A stretch of DNA of 64,000 bases, taken from Candidatus Heimdallarchaeota archaeon (lineage in GTDB: Archaea > Asgardarchaeota > Heimdallarchaeia > Heimdallarchaeales > Kariarchaeaceae). Positions 44,913-53,972 of this stretch are shown here, in pieces; position 1 is the first letter of the stretch, and each line of letters opens with the position of its first letter. Location: positions 186,001-250,000 of the forward strand of contig JADCLS010000007.1 in NCBI GenBank assembly GCA_026702845.1, in the 5' to 3' direction. The position numbers and the translations under genes are program-made. A model generated the notes under the pieces. The model made no database searches, was not told the origin of the DNA, and was given only the letters and a program-made list of their open reading frames with translations.

Positions 44913-45263
44913 ATGAGTCAATATGAGTTTACTAAACAGCAGGATCGTGAGATTTTATCTTTTGCACAAAAACTAGTACTATTAACAATCAGCTTTCTAT
45001 TTGCTGGATTAATCATCTTAATACTTGGGTTGATTCCTCCAACGAATAGTGGTAATATAGCAACAGGTGCATTTTTTACAGCCTTGGCTGTGGCAATGTT
45101 TCTTTCCATTCAATATTTTCATAACATCATAGTTACCGAAGGTAATGATCTAGACGAATTGGTGAAGGGTATAAAGGCTATGAGTAGAGGGATGGATCTT
45201 GTGATAGTCGCGTCTTTAGTGATGGCCGCTACAATTTTGTATAGTTATGTAACAGCTCTTTGA
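44913..45263 (+). CDS. Small three-helix membrane protein, paralogue
   Basis: The 116-residue protein is the second member of the tandem pair, with the shared MSQYEF start and EGNDLDELVKGIKAM segment. A GAGGT ribosome binding site precedes the ATG. The two may form a hetero-oligomer in the membrane; this rests on context only. Confidence 0.65.
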   Translation: MSQYEFTKQQDREILSFAQKLVLLTISFLFAGLIILILGLIPPTNSGNIATGAFFTALAVAMFLSIQYFHNIIVTEGNDLDELVKGIKAMSRGMDLVIVASLVMAATILYSYVTAL

Positions 45264-45374
45264 TCGTTTGGGAATAAATTCTTATTACAAATGAAGAATA
45301 GAACGAAGTTCTTTTAATCATAATTTTGAATTTTATCATCAAAAATAAATAATACTGTTAGAATAGTAATTCAG

Positions 45375-46511
45375 TTGGATATTGTATTTTTGACGGATGT
45401 AATCACGACATTTTATGAATTAGTCATCCTTTTATTAGCCATCAGCTCGTATAGAAAATTCAAGTACAATTCCTTAGGTTATCTGATTATTGCATTTACA
45501 ATTTCACTTGGCCAGAATATATTGCTACTGATCAGAAGAACTTTTTTCACCGATGATTTTACCATAAGCTTAATCCTTGCCTTCCTAGAACTCATCGGCT
45601 TGATCTTTAGTATTTATTTCTTTATGGTTTTCTTTGAGACTTTCTGGGCTGATAAGGTATTATCAAAATCAAACATAGTATTAGGTGCTGTTGGTATTCT
45701 AATCAGCGGTGCGACTTTAATACTTGCTTGGATATATTTGTATTTGGGGAATGAACCCTTTCAAGGAGTAGCTTCATTAGAACTAGTAAATCTCGATGAT
45801 CATAACCTTGAGATAAGGACTATCCTTGAAATTACTGGATTATTGTTCTTTGTTGGTTATCTGTATACCATATCCCTTCAGATCGTTATCTTGATGAAAT
45901 TTATAATACAGATTAGATCCACAAGAAATCCTGAACTAAGAGATCTCCTAGGTAAATTGGCAATTTGTTTTCTAGTTATCTTTTTAGGTTCAATCCTTTT
46001 TATTAGTTCAGTATTTTGGTTTTTACTCGCTAGTTTAGGTTATTTCTTACTCCTCTATATATATTTCACAAATGGGATATTTGTTATTCAAAAAGATTCA
46101 CTCCGACGTCTTATTATCTTTCAAATAGGTGGTTTGCCTCTTTTTACCTACCATTTCAATGATTATGATGAGGAGAACACTACCGATCAAGATGAGGATA
46201 GTTATCTTTTTTCAGGGGCCTTAATTGCCATTTCTTCACTTCTTGAGGAACTCACAGGCTCAAAGGAAGTATTGAAGCAAATCTCCTTGGAAAATTCTAC
46301 TCTAATAATTAGCAAAACCAATGACCCTGAAATCTTTGTGGTTCTATTTGTTGAACGATATACTAGTTTCTTTGCTGATGTGCTTTTTAGATTCTCCATG
46401 GATTTTATAGACCGTATTGGTGATTATGCAATAGGCTCTGGTTTTAATGAAGCACAGAATAAACAAATTCAGGAACTGATTGAAGAATATCTTGGATATA
46501 AGGTCAATTAA
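45375..46511 (+). CDS. Seven-helix membrane protein with C-terminal longin/roadblock-like domain
   Basis: The 378-residue protein has about seven membrane helices in residues 5-235. The C-terminal 140 residues form a soluble domain of the pattern strand (LRRLIIFQIGGLPLFTYHF), acidic loop, helix (GALIAISSLLEELTG), strands, and a final long helix. This order fits longin/roadblock-type domains, which are abundant in Asgard archaea and bind small GTPases in eukaryotes. The helix bundle recalls seven-helix sensor domains. The start is TTG at 45375; the N terminus is not certain. The domain call is by pattern only. Confidence 0.55.
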   Translation: MDIVFLTDVITTFYELVILLLAISSYRKFKYNSLGYLIIAFTISLGQNILLLIRRTFFTDDFTISLILAFLELIGLIFSIYFFMVFFETFWADKVLSKSNIVLGAVGILISGATLILAWIYLYLGNEPFQGVASLELVNLDDHNLEIRTILEITGLLFFVGYLYTISLQIVILMKFIIQIRSTRNPELRDLLGKLAICFLVIFLGSILFISSVFWFLLASLGYFLLLYIYFTNGIFVIQKDSLRRLIIFQIGGLPLFTYHFNDYDEENTTDQDEDSYLFSGALIAISSLLEELTGSKEVLKQISLENSTLIISKTNDPEIFVVLFVERYTSFFADVLFRFSMDFIDRIGDYAIGSGFNEAQNKQIQELIEEYLGYKVN

Positions 46512-46815
46512 TTATCACGTTGACTAAATCATTTAACCGATAATTGAAACGAAGCAGCATTCTAATACTATAGAGCAGGTGATATATGCTTTGATAATAA
46601 ACTGGTTATTTTAAAATCCTCATCACTTTTTGATGATAATAGATATAAATTGAATTAGTTTATTCTAGTTGATCTGGATTTTCAATTATTAAGTGCTTAC
46701 TAAAATCTGTATTTTCATTTAAACATTAAAATTTTCTTTGCTTAGTAAAATAAGTTTTATTAAGATAATCAAGAGAGTTGATGTAGGTACAAAGGATGTC
46801 TTGCGTTCACCACAA
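46512..46815. other. Spacer upstream of the sRNA-like and tRNA genes
   Basis: About 300 bases without a credible gene. An AT-rich TATA-like stretch (about 46752-46765) could start a transcript near 46790 that runs through the box C/D-like segment and tRNA-His. Confidence 0.35.
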
Positions 46816-46864
46816 CTGATGAAAGTTTTTGGGAATATAACAACGTGAGGTTCCAACGCCCTGA
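46816..46864 (+). ncRNA. Possible box C/D-type guide RNA
   Basis: CTGATGA at 46816 fits a box C with one change (RTGATGA), GTGAGG at about 46846 could be a weak C', and CTGA at 46861 fits box D. The 45-base C-to-D distance and the ten-base guide-like segment before box D are typical of archaeal sRNAs. The D' box and the terminal stem are poor. It ends 23 bases before the tRNA and could be co-transcribed with it. Confidence 0.25.
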
Positions 46865-46887
46865 TGAGGCGAAAATTACCGTTCAAA

Positions 46888-46994
46888 GACTCGATAGTGA
46901 AGCCTGGTTATCACATGGGATTGTGGCCAGTAGGCAGATAAAGAAGCCTATTGACAAATCTCCCAGATCCCGAGTTCAAATCTCGGTCGGGTCA
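46888..46994 (+). tRNA. tRNA-His (GUG) with 33-base archaeal intron
   Basis: The acceptor stem is GACTCGA/TCGGGTC, the D-stem GTGA/TCAC with GG in the loop, the anticodon stem TGGGA/TCCCA, and the T-arm CCGAG-TTCAAAT-CTCGG. The anticodon GTG is at 46923-46925. An intron at 46927-46959 splits the loop after position 37. Around it, helix TTGT/ACAA lies between 3-base bulges GGC and ATC, a canonical bulge-helix-bulge splice site. The mature length is 74. Position 73 is A and the base before the acceptor stem is A, so the G-1:C73 pair usual for archaeal tRNA-His is not encoded. The 3' CCA is not encoded. hisS starts 75 bases downstream. Confidence 0.9.
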
Positions 46995-47069
46995 TATACT
47001 TTATCCACTACCTCAGTGAACCCAAGATTTACTGCTTGTGGTGGATTATTTATTTCATGGTGAGTATAA

Positions 47070-48500
47070 ATGAGTGATGTAAAGAATATAAATGAGATTA
47101 GTAAGCCCAAGGGTACAAGAGACATGATGCCCAGTGAGTTGAGACTACGGAGATATGTCGAGGGGACTGTCAGAAATACTTTGGAGACCTTCTGTTTCGA
47201 GGAGATACAGACCCCTATTTTTGAGTATCTCTCCCTATTCCAGCTACGATCAGGTGATAAAATCAAAGATGATATGTACTGGTTTTCTCCACCATCTGCT
47301 GAGTTGAAGGAGGAAGGTAGTTCCCTGGAATACTGTCTACGACCAGAGTTGACCGCTGCTACCTGTAGATTCTATGTAGGTGGAGAGTTAAGTGAATTAC
47401 CCAAACCTGTGAAGGCATACTACATGGGTCCTTGTTTCAGATATGATACACCAGGTCCTGGAAGGTACAGAGAATTCTATCAAGCTGGTGTGGAGCTCAT
47501 AGGCTCTGACTCTCCCAAGGCAGATGCTGAGGTGGTAACACTGGCCACCGCAGTACTCGATGATCTTGAGATAGAGGATTATAGGGTTCAAATTAATGAT
47601 ATTGGCATATTTCGTGCACTTCTCTCAGATCTGGATATGGAGGATCAGAACAAAGCACTTGGTCTTGTCGATAAGTATGGTTCTACCATTGCAAAGTTTA
47701 AGCTTGGTGTTATCGAGGATACCACTGAGCAGGAATTATATGAGGAGTATATGCAGAAGTTGCTTGAGTTATTACCCGGAAATAAATCCCTGGTTGACAT
47801 CCTGTATCAGATAATTGATCTCAAAGGTGGAAAGGAAGTACTAGAGAAGGCCAAGGATCTGATGAAGGAGTACTCTGCAGCAATCGAGGCAATTGAGCAA
47901 TCTTCTCTGAATCAGGTATTTCTCTATCTTGAGATGAATAATGTCAGCAATGCACTTATTGATTTCTCAATCGCACGAGGGCTTGATTACTATACAGGTA
48001 TAGTATTTGAGATTGATGTGGATTCGCTCAAGGGTGCCAAACAGATTTGTGGAGGGGGAAGATATGATAAGCTAATTGGAGAGTATGGTGGAGTTGAGAC
48101 CCCTGCAACGGGGTTTGCCTTTGGTCTGGATAGATTAGTCATTGCTCATGAGAATGCTATGAAAGCCAAGGAGAACTTTGAGGAGACAAGAAAGTCTGAT
48201 TTGTATATTGTCATGATCAAACCCAATCCAGAGGTAGAGGCACAGGTTCTGGCCAAGTGCAGACGTGCAGGTATCAGAACCGAGGTCGATTTACTTGGTA
48301 GAAAATCTATGAAAGCTAATCTCAACTACGCCAACAAAATTGGTGTACCCTTCTGTATCATCATGGGTCCAAAAGAAATTGAAAATGGAGTAGTCGTACT
48401 TAGAGATATGGGTGTATTAAATGAAGCTGAGCAGGGTAGTCAGGTAGAGATGCCACTGACTGAGGCCATTGTGAAAATCATTGAACAATTAGAAGAATAG
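47070..48500 (+). CDS. hisS: Histidyl-tRNA synthetase
   Basis: The 476-residue class II synthetase charges tRNA-His with histidine. It shows the N-terminal KGTRDMMP segment, motif 2 (FRYDTPGPGRYREFYQAG), the histidine-binding ARGLDYYTG, GGGRYD, and motif 3 GFAFGLDRL. A C-terminal anticodon-binding domain covers about 385-476. Length fits the archaeal/eukaryotic type. A GGTGAG ribosome binding site lies five bases before the ATG. Its cognate tRNA gene is immediately upstream in the same direction, so the two may be co-regulated or share a transcript. Confidence 0.97.
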   Translation: MSDVKNINEISKPKGTRDMMPSELRLRRYVEGTVRNTLETFCFEEIQTPIFEYLSLFQLRSGDKIKDDMYWFSPPSAELKEEGSSLEYCLRPELTAATCRFYVGGELSELPKPVKAYYMGPCFRYDTPGPGRYREFYQAGVELIGSDSPKADAEVVTLATAVLDDLEIEDYRVQINDIGIFRALLSDLDMEDQNKALGLVDKYGSTIAKFKLGVIEDTTEQELYEEYMQKLLELLPGNKSLVDILYQIIDLKGGKEVLEKAKDLMKEYSAAIEAIEQSSLNQVFLYLEMNNVSNALIDFSIARGLDYYTGIVFEIDVDSLKGAKQICGGGRYDKLIGEYGGVETPATGFAFGLDRLVIAHENAMKAKENFEETRKSDLYIVMIKPNPEVEAQVLAKCRRAGIRTEVDLLGRKSMKANLNYANKIGVPFCIIMGPKEIENGVVVLRDMGVLNEAEQGSQVEMPLTEAIVKIIEQLEE

Positions 48501-48516
48501 ACTGATATAACTTATA

Positions 48517-50364
48517 TTACATTAAAGCAAGAACAATCATGATGGGTATTACAAACGATGCCCCAACAGCAATTCCACTTCCAATGGTACTTATCTTATC
48601 CTTTGCCATTTCTTTACCCATCTTTTTGTCAAGGATAAACCTGACGACTCCACCTAGCGACAACATAATTGCCATATGTGGAGGGAAGAGTAAACCAATT
48701 ACCAGACCAAACATAATATCTGCCCCGATAATAGATAGGATGATTCCAATTACCAGAAATAGCAGTAGCTCATTTATGGAGAGAAAGGAGGCAATGGATC
48801 GATTGGCAAAGGCTGCTAGAATTGCTCCCTCAACTGGAAAGGATGGTGCAGGTAGTTGTGTCGTACCAATTCCAAAACTATACCACAGAAGAAGGGCAAA
48901 GAGTGGAGTAGTGATAATTCCAGCAAAATATCCGCTCAGGTAAGCAATGAGAGTTGTACGTGATTCAATCCCATTTAATTTGCCTAATTTTAGATTCCTA
49001 ACCATCCCTGCAGTTTCTCTAGTTTCACTTTTAGGGGTGGCTAAGAAAGGTACTATCGACGTAGTACCTGATAGAAAGACGGGTATGCTATCAAATACAA
49101 ATGGTGGAGTGATGGAGCTTGAAGTTCTAGCATCACTCTGAGTGACAAGATATCCATTGGCCACTCCTCCGATAATTATAATCCAGAATATGATGAGAAA
49201 AATCCACAATGGGTGGATATCACCAAACATACCTGTGATGATGACAAACGCAGTTGAGAGGAGATATACTATGCCAAAGATCAAAACATATTTTACATTG
49301 ATCTGCTTCACAACATTAAGAATTGATCCAGATCTCTTATTATCTGTTTTTTCTTTTTTCTCACTATGTTCATCATCATTATTTTCATTTTTCTTTACTA
49401 ACGATTTGATAATTCCCCAGAATATAGAACCAAGAATCAATCCACCGAGCATGAGTCCAATAATTGCTGCAAGATATCGTTCTTGCACTGCAATGGCAAA
49501 AAATCCATAGAAATCTAAACCTTTCTGTGATCCTACTAGAATTGGACTGAGCAGAACAAATGCGATAACAGAAGATATGGATACTGAGCTTGACGTTTTG
49601 AAATTTCCTATCAGAAGGCCCCCTGCAAATAGAGCTACTCCAACAGGTCCTAAAAAGAATCCAAATATCCAACCTGAAGATGTATTGGATAAATCAATCA
49701 CAATAATCGGCAGTGTTAGTAATGCGAACAAAAACCCAACAAAGGAAAATTTCCAGAACAAAGGACCTTTTTCCTTTTGATCTGTGAGTACTGCTATACT
49801 GGTATTGGTTTGTATCACTCCTGGAAATGGATACTGCTCATCATCATGTATGAATTTATTTCGTATCAACCACCCTAAGAGTAATCCTGATACTCCAGGA
49901 ACAATCATGAGGAAATAGTGAACTGCCAAAGGAACAATCCATGCAGTGGTAAATAATTGTCTGCTTTCTAATATTGAACGAGGGGGGAGCAACCAAATAG
50001 GTATATCATAAGCAAGATTATAGATGGAGAGGTTCTGAGCCATCCAAATTAGAAAGAGTAGTGATATCGAGGCCCCAGATGCCTTTGTTGCACCAAAAGC
50101 TACAGAGATTAAAGTGAGATTTTTCCTAGAATCTATATTTCGTCTCTTAAATAAATATTTTGAAATGAGAAGAGAGGCCATAGGTCCAACACCTACGCTA
50201 ACAAAACCCATAGAAATGGATAGATAGGTGGATAGCCAGTTTAAAACCAGACCAAACAATATTCCCCAAAATAGAATATATTTCAATGGGATTATTTCAT
50301 CAAAGTTATTTTCTTTGTTTTCTGCCACTTTGGGAGGTAAATGAGTAGTAATTGCGTTTTGCAT
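48517..50364 (-). CDS. OPT-family oligopeptide transporter
   Basis: The 615-residue protein has about 14-16 membrane helices. An early YLSISMGF segment, a YPFPGVIQTNTS motif near 170 and an NGYLVTQSDARTSS segment near 395 fit the OPT superfamily, which moves oligopeptides or metal chelates with a cation gradient. The ATG at 50364 is chosen because an AAGGTG ribosome binding site lies six bases upstream. It is divergent from an ArsR-type regulator with a perfect palindrome between them, which suggests control by that regulator. Confidence 0.75.
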   Translation of the reverse strand: MQNAITTHLPPKVAENKENNFDEIIPLKYILFWGILFGLVLNWLSTYLSISMGFVSVGVGPMASLLISKYLFKRRNIDSRKNLTLISVAFGATKASGASISLLFLIWMAQNLSIYNLAYDIPIWLLPPRSILESRQLFTTAWIVPLAVHYFLMIVPGVSGLLLGWLIRNKFIHDDEQYPFPGVIQTNTSIAVLTDQKEKGPLFWKFSFVGFLFALLTLPIIVIDLSNTSSGWIFGFFLGPVGVALFAGGLLIGNFKTSSSVSISSVIAFVLLSPILVGSQKGLDFYGFFAIAVQERYLAAIIGLMLGGLILGSIFWGIIKSLVKKNENNDDEHSEKKEKTDNKRSGSILNVVKQINVKYVLIFGIVYLLSTAFVIITGMFGDIHPLWIFLIIFWIIIIGGVANGYLVTQSDARTSSSITPPFVFDSIPVFLSGTTSIVPFLATPKSETRETAGMVRNLKLGKLNGIESRTTLIAYLSGYFAGIITTPLFALLLWYSFGIGTTQLPAPSFPVEGAILAAFANRSIASFLSINELLLFLVIGIILSIIGADIMFGLVIGLLFPPHMAIMLSLGGVVRFILDKKMGKEMAKDKISTIGSGIAVGASFVIPIMIVLALM

Positions 50365-50378
50365 AAATAACACCTTTT

Positions 50379-50402
50379 AAATTTTTAATAAATTAAAAAT
50401 TT
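50379..50402. promoter_or_regulatory. 24-base palindromic operator between OPT and ArsR-type genes
   Basis: AAATTTTTAAT and ATTAAAAATTT form a perfect 11-base inverted repeat with an AA spacer. It lies 15 bases before the OPT start codon and 47 bases before the regulator. This is the expected place for an operator of the divergent winged-helix protein. Confidence 0.45.
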
Positions 50403-50448
50403 TAACTTATTTAATAATTTAATATTGTAAATATTTAAACTTTTTTAA

Positions 50449-51183
50449 ATGCCTGAGTGTATGGTCATACGAATGAGTAGCAGTGATTTTTCCACAGAGA
50501 TTTCAGAAATTCGTGAGTTGTTCAAAGATGAAACCAAGATCGGGATTGTCATCATACTTGATTTTTATTATTCCATGAATCTTACCCAACTTTCAGATTT
50601 TTTTGATAAATCCGGCCCAAATTTATTATATCATGTAAAATCCTTACTCGAAGATGGATTAATTGAGGTTGATAATAGTCTGGAATACTCCAAGAAACGA
50701 GGGAAATATTATCGTCTCACCTCAAAAGGGAAAAATTTGATGAGAATTATGCATGAATCAGGAAATACTGTGATACCAACTGAGGTTGAAGATGAACAGA
50801 ATTTAATCACTGCAACTGATATGCTTTCTGCTTTTACCAGTCTAGTAAGTCAGTTTCAGAGGTATGCAACTCTGTTTTTGCGAAGAAATTACAATACTAA
50901 AACCAAAAAACTTCAATCTGAAAATCTCACAGACGAGAAGCGTGAATTTCTCGATGATTCTGGAATTGGTAATCTAAGTCTTAGTAATGAGTGGGTCTCA
51001 ATTACCAGTATAGATCAAGGAAAGAGATTACGGGAAGGAATGGATAATCTTCTATCTATAATTAATGAAATCAATAAGGAGAATTTAGATAGTAAAGATA
51101 CTATCAAATTATTCTTCTACCAATTCATGGCTCCCCTATCTGAAATGCATCCTAAGAATTTGAAATCTGAAGTGAACGAATAA
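50449..51183 (+). CDS. ArsR-type winged-helix transcriptional regulator
   Basis: The 244-residue protein has an N-terminal winged helix (about residues 20-105): NLTQLSDFFDKSGPNLLYHV recognition region, LLEDGLIEV, and a KRGKYYRLTSKG wing. The C-terminal 140 residues are helical and may sense a ligand or dimerise. ATGs at 50449, 50461 and 50473 are all possible starts. It is divergent from the OPT transporter and is its likely regulator. Confidence 0.75.
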   Translation: MPECMVIRMSSSDFSTEISEIRELFKDETKIGIVIILDFYYSMNLTQLSDFFDKSGPNLLYHVKSLLEDGLIEVDNSLEYSKKRGKYYRLTSKGKNLMRIMHESGNTVIPTEVEDEQNLITATDMLSAFTSLVSQFQRYATLFLRRNYNTKTKKLQSENLTDEKREFLDDSGIGNLSLSNEWVSITSIDQGKRLREGMDNLLSIINEINKENLDSKDTIKLFFYQFMAPLSEMHPKNLKSEVNE

Positions 51184-51250
51184 TCTTCTGTTCGGCTCCT
51201 TAAGACAGTATACCATCCTCTTGCTTATTAGGTGGCTGTTTATGTAAGAA

Positions 51251-52474
51251 TTGTTGATCCAGCAGCAATCAAAAGGGATAATACTCGCAATATTATCCAT
51301 AGCCCAGTTATTTGGACTAAGTTTATGGTTTGTTCCTAATGCCGTTATCAGGCAACTCATCCCTGTATTCCATCTTTCACAAAAAGATATTTCATCTATT
51401 AGTACTTCAGTTATCATAGGATTTGTGCTTGGAAGTATTCTCTTGTCAGTACTGAATATCTCAGATCTGATCCCCTCGAACAGATTATTCCTTCTATCTT
51501 CTCTTCTGGGTAGTGGATCGAATTTACTATTACTATTATCCAATTCTTTGGGTATGATAATTATTCTACGCATTATAACAGGTATCGCTCTTGCTGGAAT
51601 CTATCCCATTGGCATGAAACTCACTGCATCTCATTTCAAGGAAAACAGAGGTCTGGCAATTGGTGTGCTATTGAGTGCATTAACTGTTGGTTCAGGGTCA
51701 CCCTATCTATTCAATCTTCTAGGTGAGCCATTTTGGACTGACTTAATTATTTTGGTCAGTGTTCTTGCAGTGATTGCAGGTTTCCTTGTGGGTTTTCTGA
51801 TTGAAACTGGACCTTATGTTTCAAACAGTAGCACATTCCGTATATCTGCAGTGATGGAATTATATAGAAATAAATCGATACGTCTAGCTAACTATGGATA
51901 TTTTGGTCACATGTGGGAATTATACACCTTCTGGGTTTGGATGCCAATAATGCTTGGAGAATCATATACTCATACTCATTCATTGGCTTCTGATATTGAG
52001 ATATCTCATTTCTTCTCCCTTGTAAGTTTCATCCTCTTTCTAACAGGAGGAATCGCAAATATCATAGGTGGGTATCTTGCTGATAGAATTGGACGTACTA
52101 CATTCAATATCCTAATGTTACTTATTTCAGGTTCATCTAGCTTGATAATTGGTTTATTCTATACAAATACGTTTTTTTTGGTTTGTATAGCTATCATCTG
52201 GGGAATAACCATTATCCCCGATTCACCACAATATTCATCAATGGTTACTGAACTCTCCGATCCTGATCGTGTAGGTTCTGCATTAACCATGCAAACTGCA
52301 ATCGGATTTGCACTAACGATAGTATCTATTCAGATATTCCCTATTATACTCCAGTTTTTAGGCTGGACCTTTGTATTCAGTTTCCTTGCCATAGGCCCAG
52401 TGCTAGGGATTTATTCTCTCATTACTTTGAGAAAACAAGATAATGCAGGTTTAATTGCAAATGGAAGAAAATAA
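51251..52474 (+). CDS. MFS transporter
   Basis: The 407-residue protein has about 12 membrane helices. An MFS-type GGYLADRIGRTTFN loop lies in the second half, and an LFGLSLWFVPNAV start resembles nitrate/cyanate-type MFS members, though not enough to name a substrate. The start is taken as TTG at 51251; no ATG is available before the first helix. It follows the ArsR-type gene in the same direction with a 67-base gap. Confidence 0.8.
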   Translation: MLIQQQSKGIILAILSIAQLFGLSLWFVPNAVIRQLIPVFHLSQKDISSISTSVIIGFVLGSILLSVLNISDLIPSNRLFLLSSLLGSGSNLLLLLSNSLGMIIILRIITGIALAGIYPIGMKLTASHFKENRGLAIGVLLSALTVGSGSPYLFNLLGEPFWTDLIILVSVLAVIAGFLVGFLIETGPYVSNSSTFRISAVMELYRNKSIRLANYGYFGHMWELYTFWVWMPIMLGESYTHTHSLASDIEISHFFSLVSFILFLTGGIANIIGGYLADRIGRTTFNILMLLISGSSSLIIGLFYTNTFFLVCIAIIWGITIIPDSPQYSSMVTELSDPDRVGSALTMQTAIGFALTIVSIQIFPIILQFLGWTFVFSFLAIGPVLGIYSLITLRKQDNAGLIANGRK

Positions 52475-52482
52475 TCCTCTAA

Positions 52483-52875
52483 TTAGGTTACTGGTAACTT
52501 ATATTTCTGCATAAGGAAGAAGGGAAGTAATTCTAACAATGTAAGGATGATGAAGACAATATAACCAATTGGTTGCATTTCTTTGAGCAAGAAAATAATT
52601 CCCACCATCAAAAGTGTATTGACTCCTGAGATAATTTGTACAACCGGTCTGAACATTGGTAAAGCATAATCCTTCTTGAAACCCTTTAACAGAAATGGTA
52701 ACGCTATGAGTAAGATTATGAAATGATTAAAAACCATTAATAACCCTGTTATATCACTAAAACCGCCAGATATAGGTTTCATTAATTGTGTCAATCCTGA
52801 GATCAGGAAGAGTGTCGCAATGCTTCCAAGGATGATTGTTGCATATTCTGATTTGTTAGAAATCGGATTTTCCAT
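52483..52875 (-). CDS. Four-helix membrane protein, hypothetical
   Basis: The 130-residue protein has four evenly spaced membrane helices and short loops. No family is recognised. It converges on the MFS gene with eight bases between stop codons. Confidence 0.55.
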   Translation of the reverse strand: MENPISNKSEYATIILGSIATLFLISGLTQLMKPISGGFSDITGLLMVFNHFIILLIALPFLLKGFKKDYALPMFRPVVQIISGVNTLLMVGIIFLLKEMQPIGYIVFIILTLLELLPFFLMQKYKLPVT

Positions 52876-53014
52876 GAATCTTGATTAAAATCATACAAAA
52901 AAAACTCATCGATCAATATATAATTTTCTACTAGGTTTATTTCATAACTTCAAACCACTTTTGAATCTTATTTATCGGAATAACTATATAATTAGTAGTT
53001 TTATATAGCAGTAG

Positions 53015-53971
53015 ATGAAAAAGGTTGTCCAAAGTATTGCATTGGTATCAGTTTTACTGATCTTGTATGCAGTTCAAAAGTACAACTTCCTCCTGTTTCA
53101 TCTACTCGTTGAATTATTCTCAATCATAGTCGGCATATTGATTTTTGTGATAATTTTTAATTTTCATGAAAATACCGATAGTCAATTTCTGAAAAATATT
53201 GGTATTACTCTCCTTCCTATAACGGTGATAGATTTCATACACACTCTATCCTATAAGGGAATGAATTTGATGCAAGGATATGATGCTAATCTCCCTACTC
53301 AGCTGTGGATTTTAGCTAGATATCTACAAGCTCTTTTCTTCCTTTTTTCGGTTTACTATAATAAACAATCCGTTAATGCGAATTCTCTCCTCTTCATATC
53401 TAATCTATTAGCAATCCTCGGATTGATTTTGATTTTCACAGGTTATTTTCCTGATTCATATATAGAAGGAGTAGGGTTAACTAGTTTCAAAAAGATAAGT
53501 GAGTATATTATTTCGGGAATCTTATTAATAGCTACAATTTACCTGTATAATACGTCTAATGAAAGTATCAAGGTGATGAGGTCAAAAATTATATGGATAT
53601 TCATTTTAACAATTCTTTCAGAGATCTCATTTACGTTTTATAGTGATGTTACAGGAACAATGAATTATGTGGGCCATAATCTGAAATTACTTGCATGGCT
53701 GCTATTGTATAAAGTTGTAGTGCAACGAATCTTGAAACATCCTTTAGATATGCTATATTATGATCTTGTTCAAACAAATAAACGTCTTGAGGAGAAACAA
53801 TCAAGAGTTAATGCATTAGAAGGCCTATTCTCTATTTGCTCCTATTGTAATTCGATAAAATCAACTGATGGAACCTGGGAGAAACTTGATTTATATGTCA
53901 GTAAACATTCAGATCTTAATTTTTCTCATGGTGTATGTGAGAAATGTTATACAAAATTGGTTGATGAGTAA
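53015..53971 (+). CDS. MASE3-like membrane sensor with C-terminal zinc-knuckle motif, no kinase
   Basis: The 318-residue protein has seven or eight membrane helices (about 5-235) with MASE3-like features: an FIHTLSYKGMNL segment and an LWILARYLQALFF helix. A short coiled coil follows (about 243-268), then a motif with SICSYCNSIK, a WEKLDLYVSKHSDLNFSHG stretch and VCEKCY. The last motif is common behind PAS or GAF domains in bacterial signalling proteins. No kinase, cyclase or other output domain is present, so it may signal through a partner or be a truncated sensor. Confidence 0.65.
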   Translation: MKKVVQSIALVSVLLILYAVQKYNFLLFHLLVELFSIIVGILIFVIIFNFHENTDSQFLKNIGITLLPITVIDFIHTLSYKGMNLMQGYDANLPTQLWILARYLQALFFLFSVYYNKQSVNANSLLFISNLLAILGLILIFTGYFPDSYIEGVGLTSFKKISEYIISGILLIATIYLYNTSNESIKVMRSKIIWIFILTILSEISFTFYSDVTGTMNYVGHNLKLLAWLLLYKVVVQRILKHPLDMLYYDLVQTNKRLEEKQSRVNALEGLFSICSYCNSIKSTDGTWEKLDLYVSKHSDLNFSHGVCEKCYTKLVDE

Positions 53972-53972
53972 T

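Noticed and set aside
46861..46875. Hammerhead-ribozyme-like core CTGATGA...GAAA
   Set aside because: Only three bases lie between the two core segments, so stem II cannot form, and no matching stems I and III are visible.
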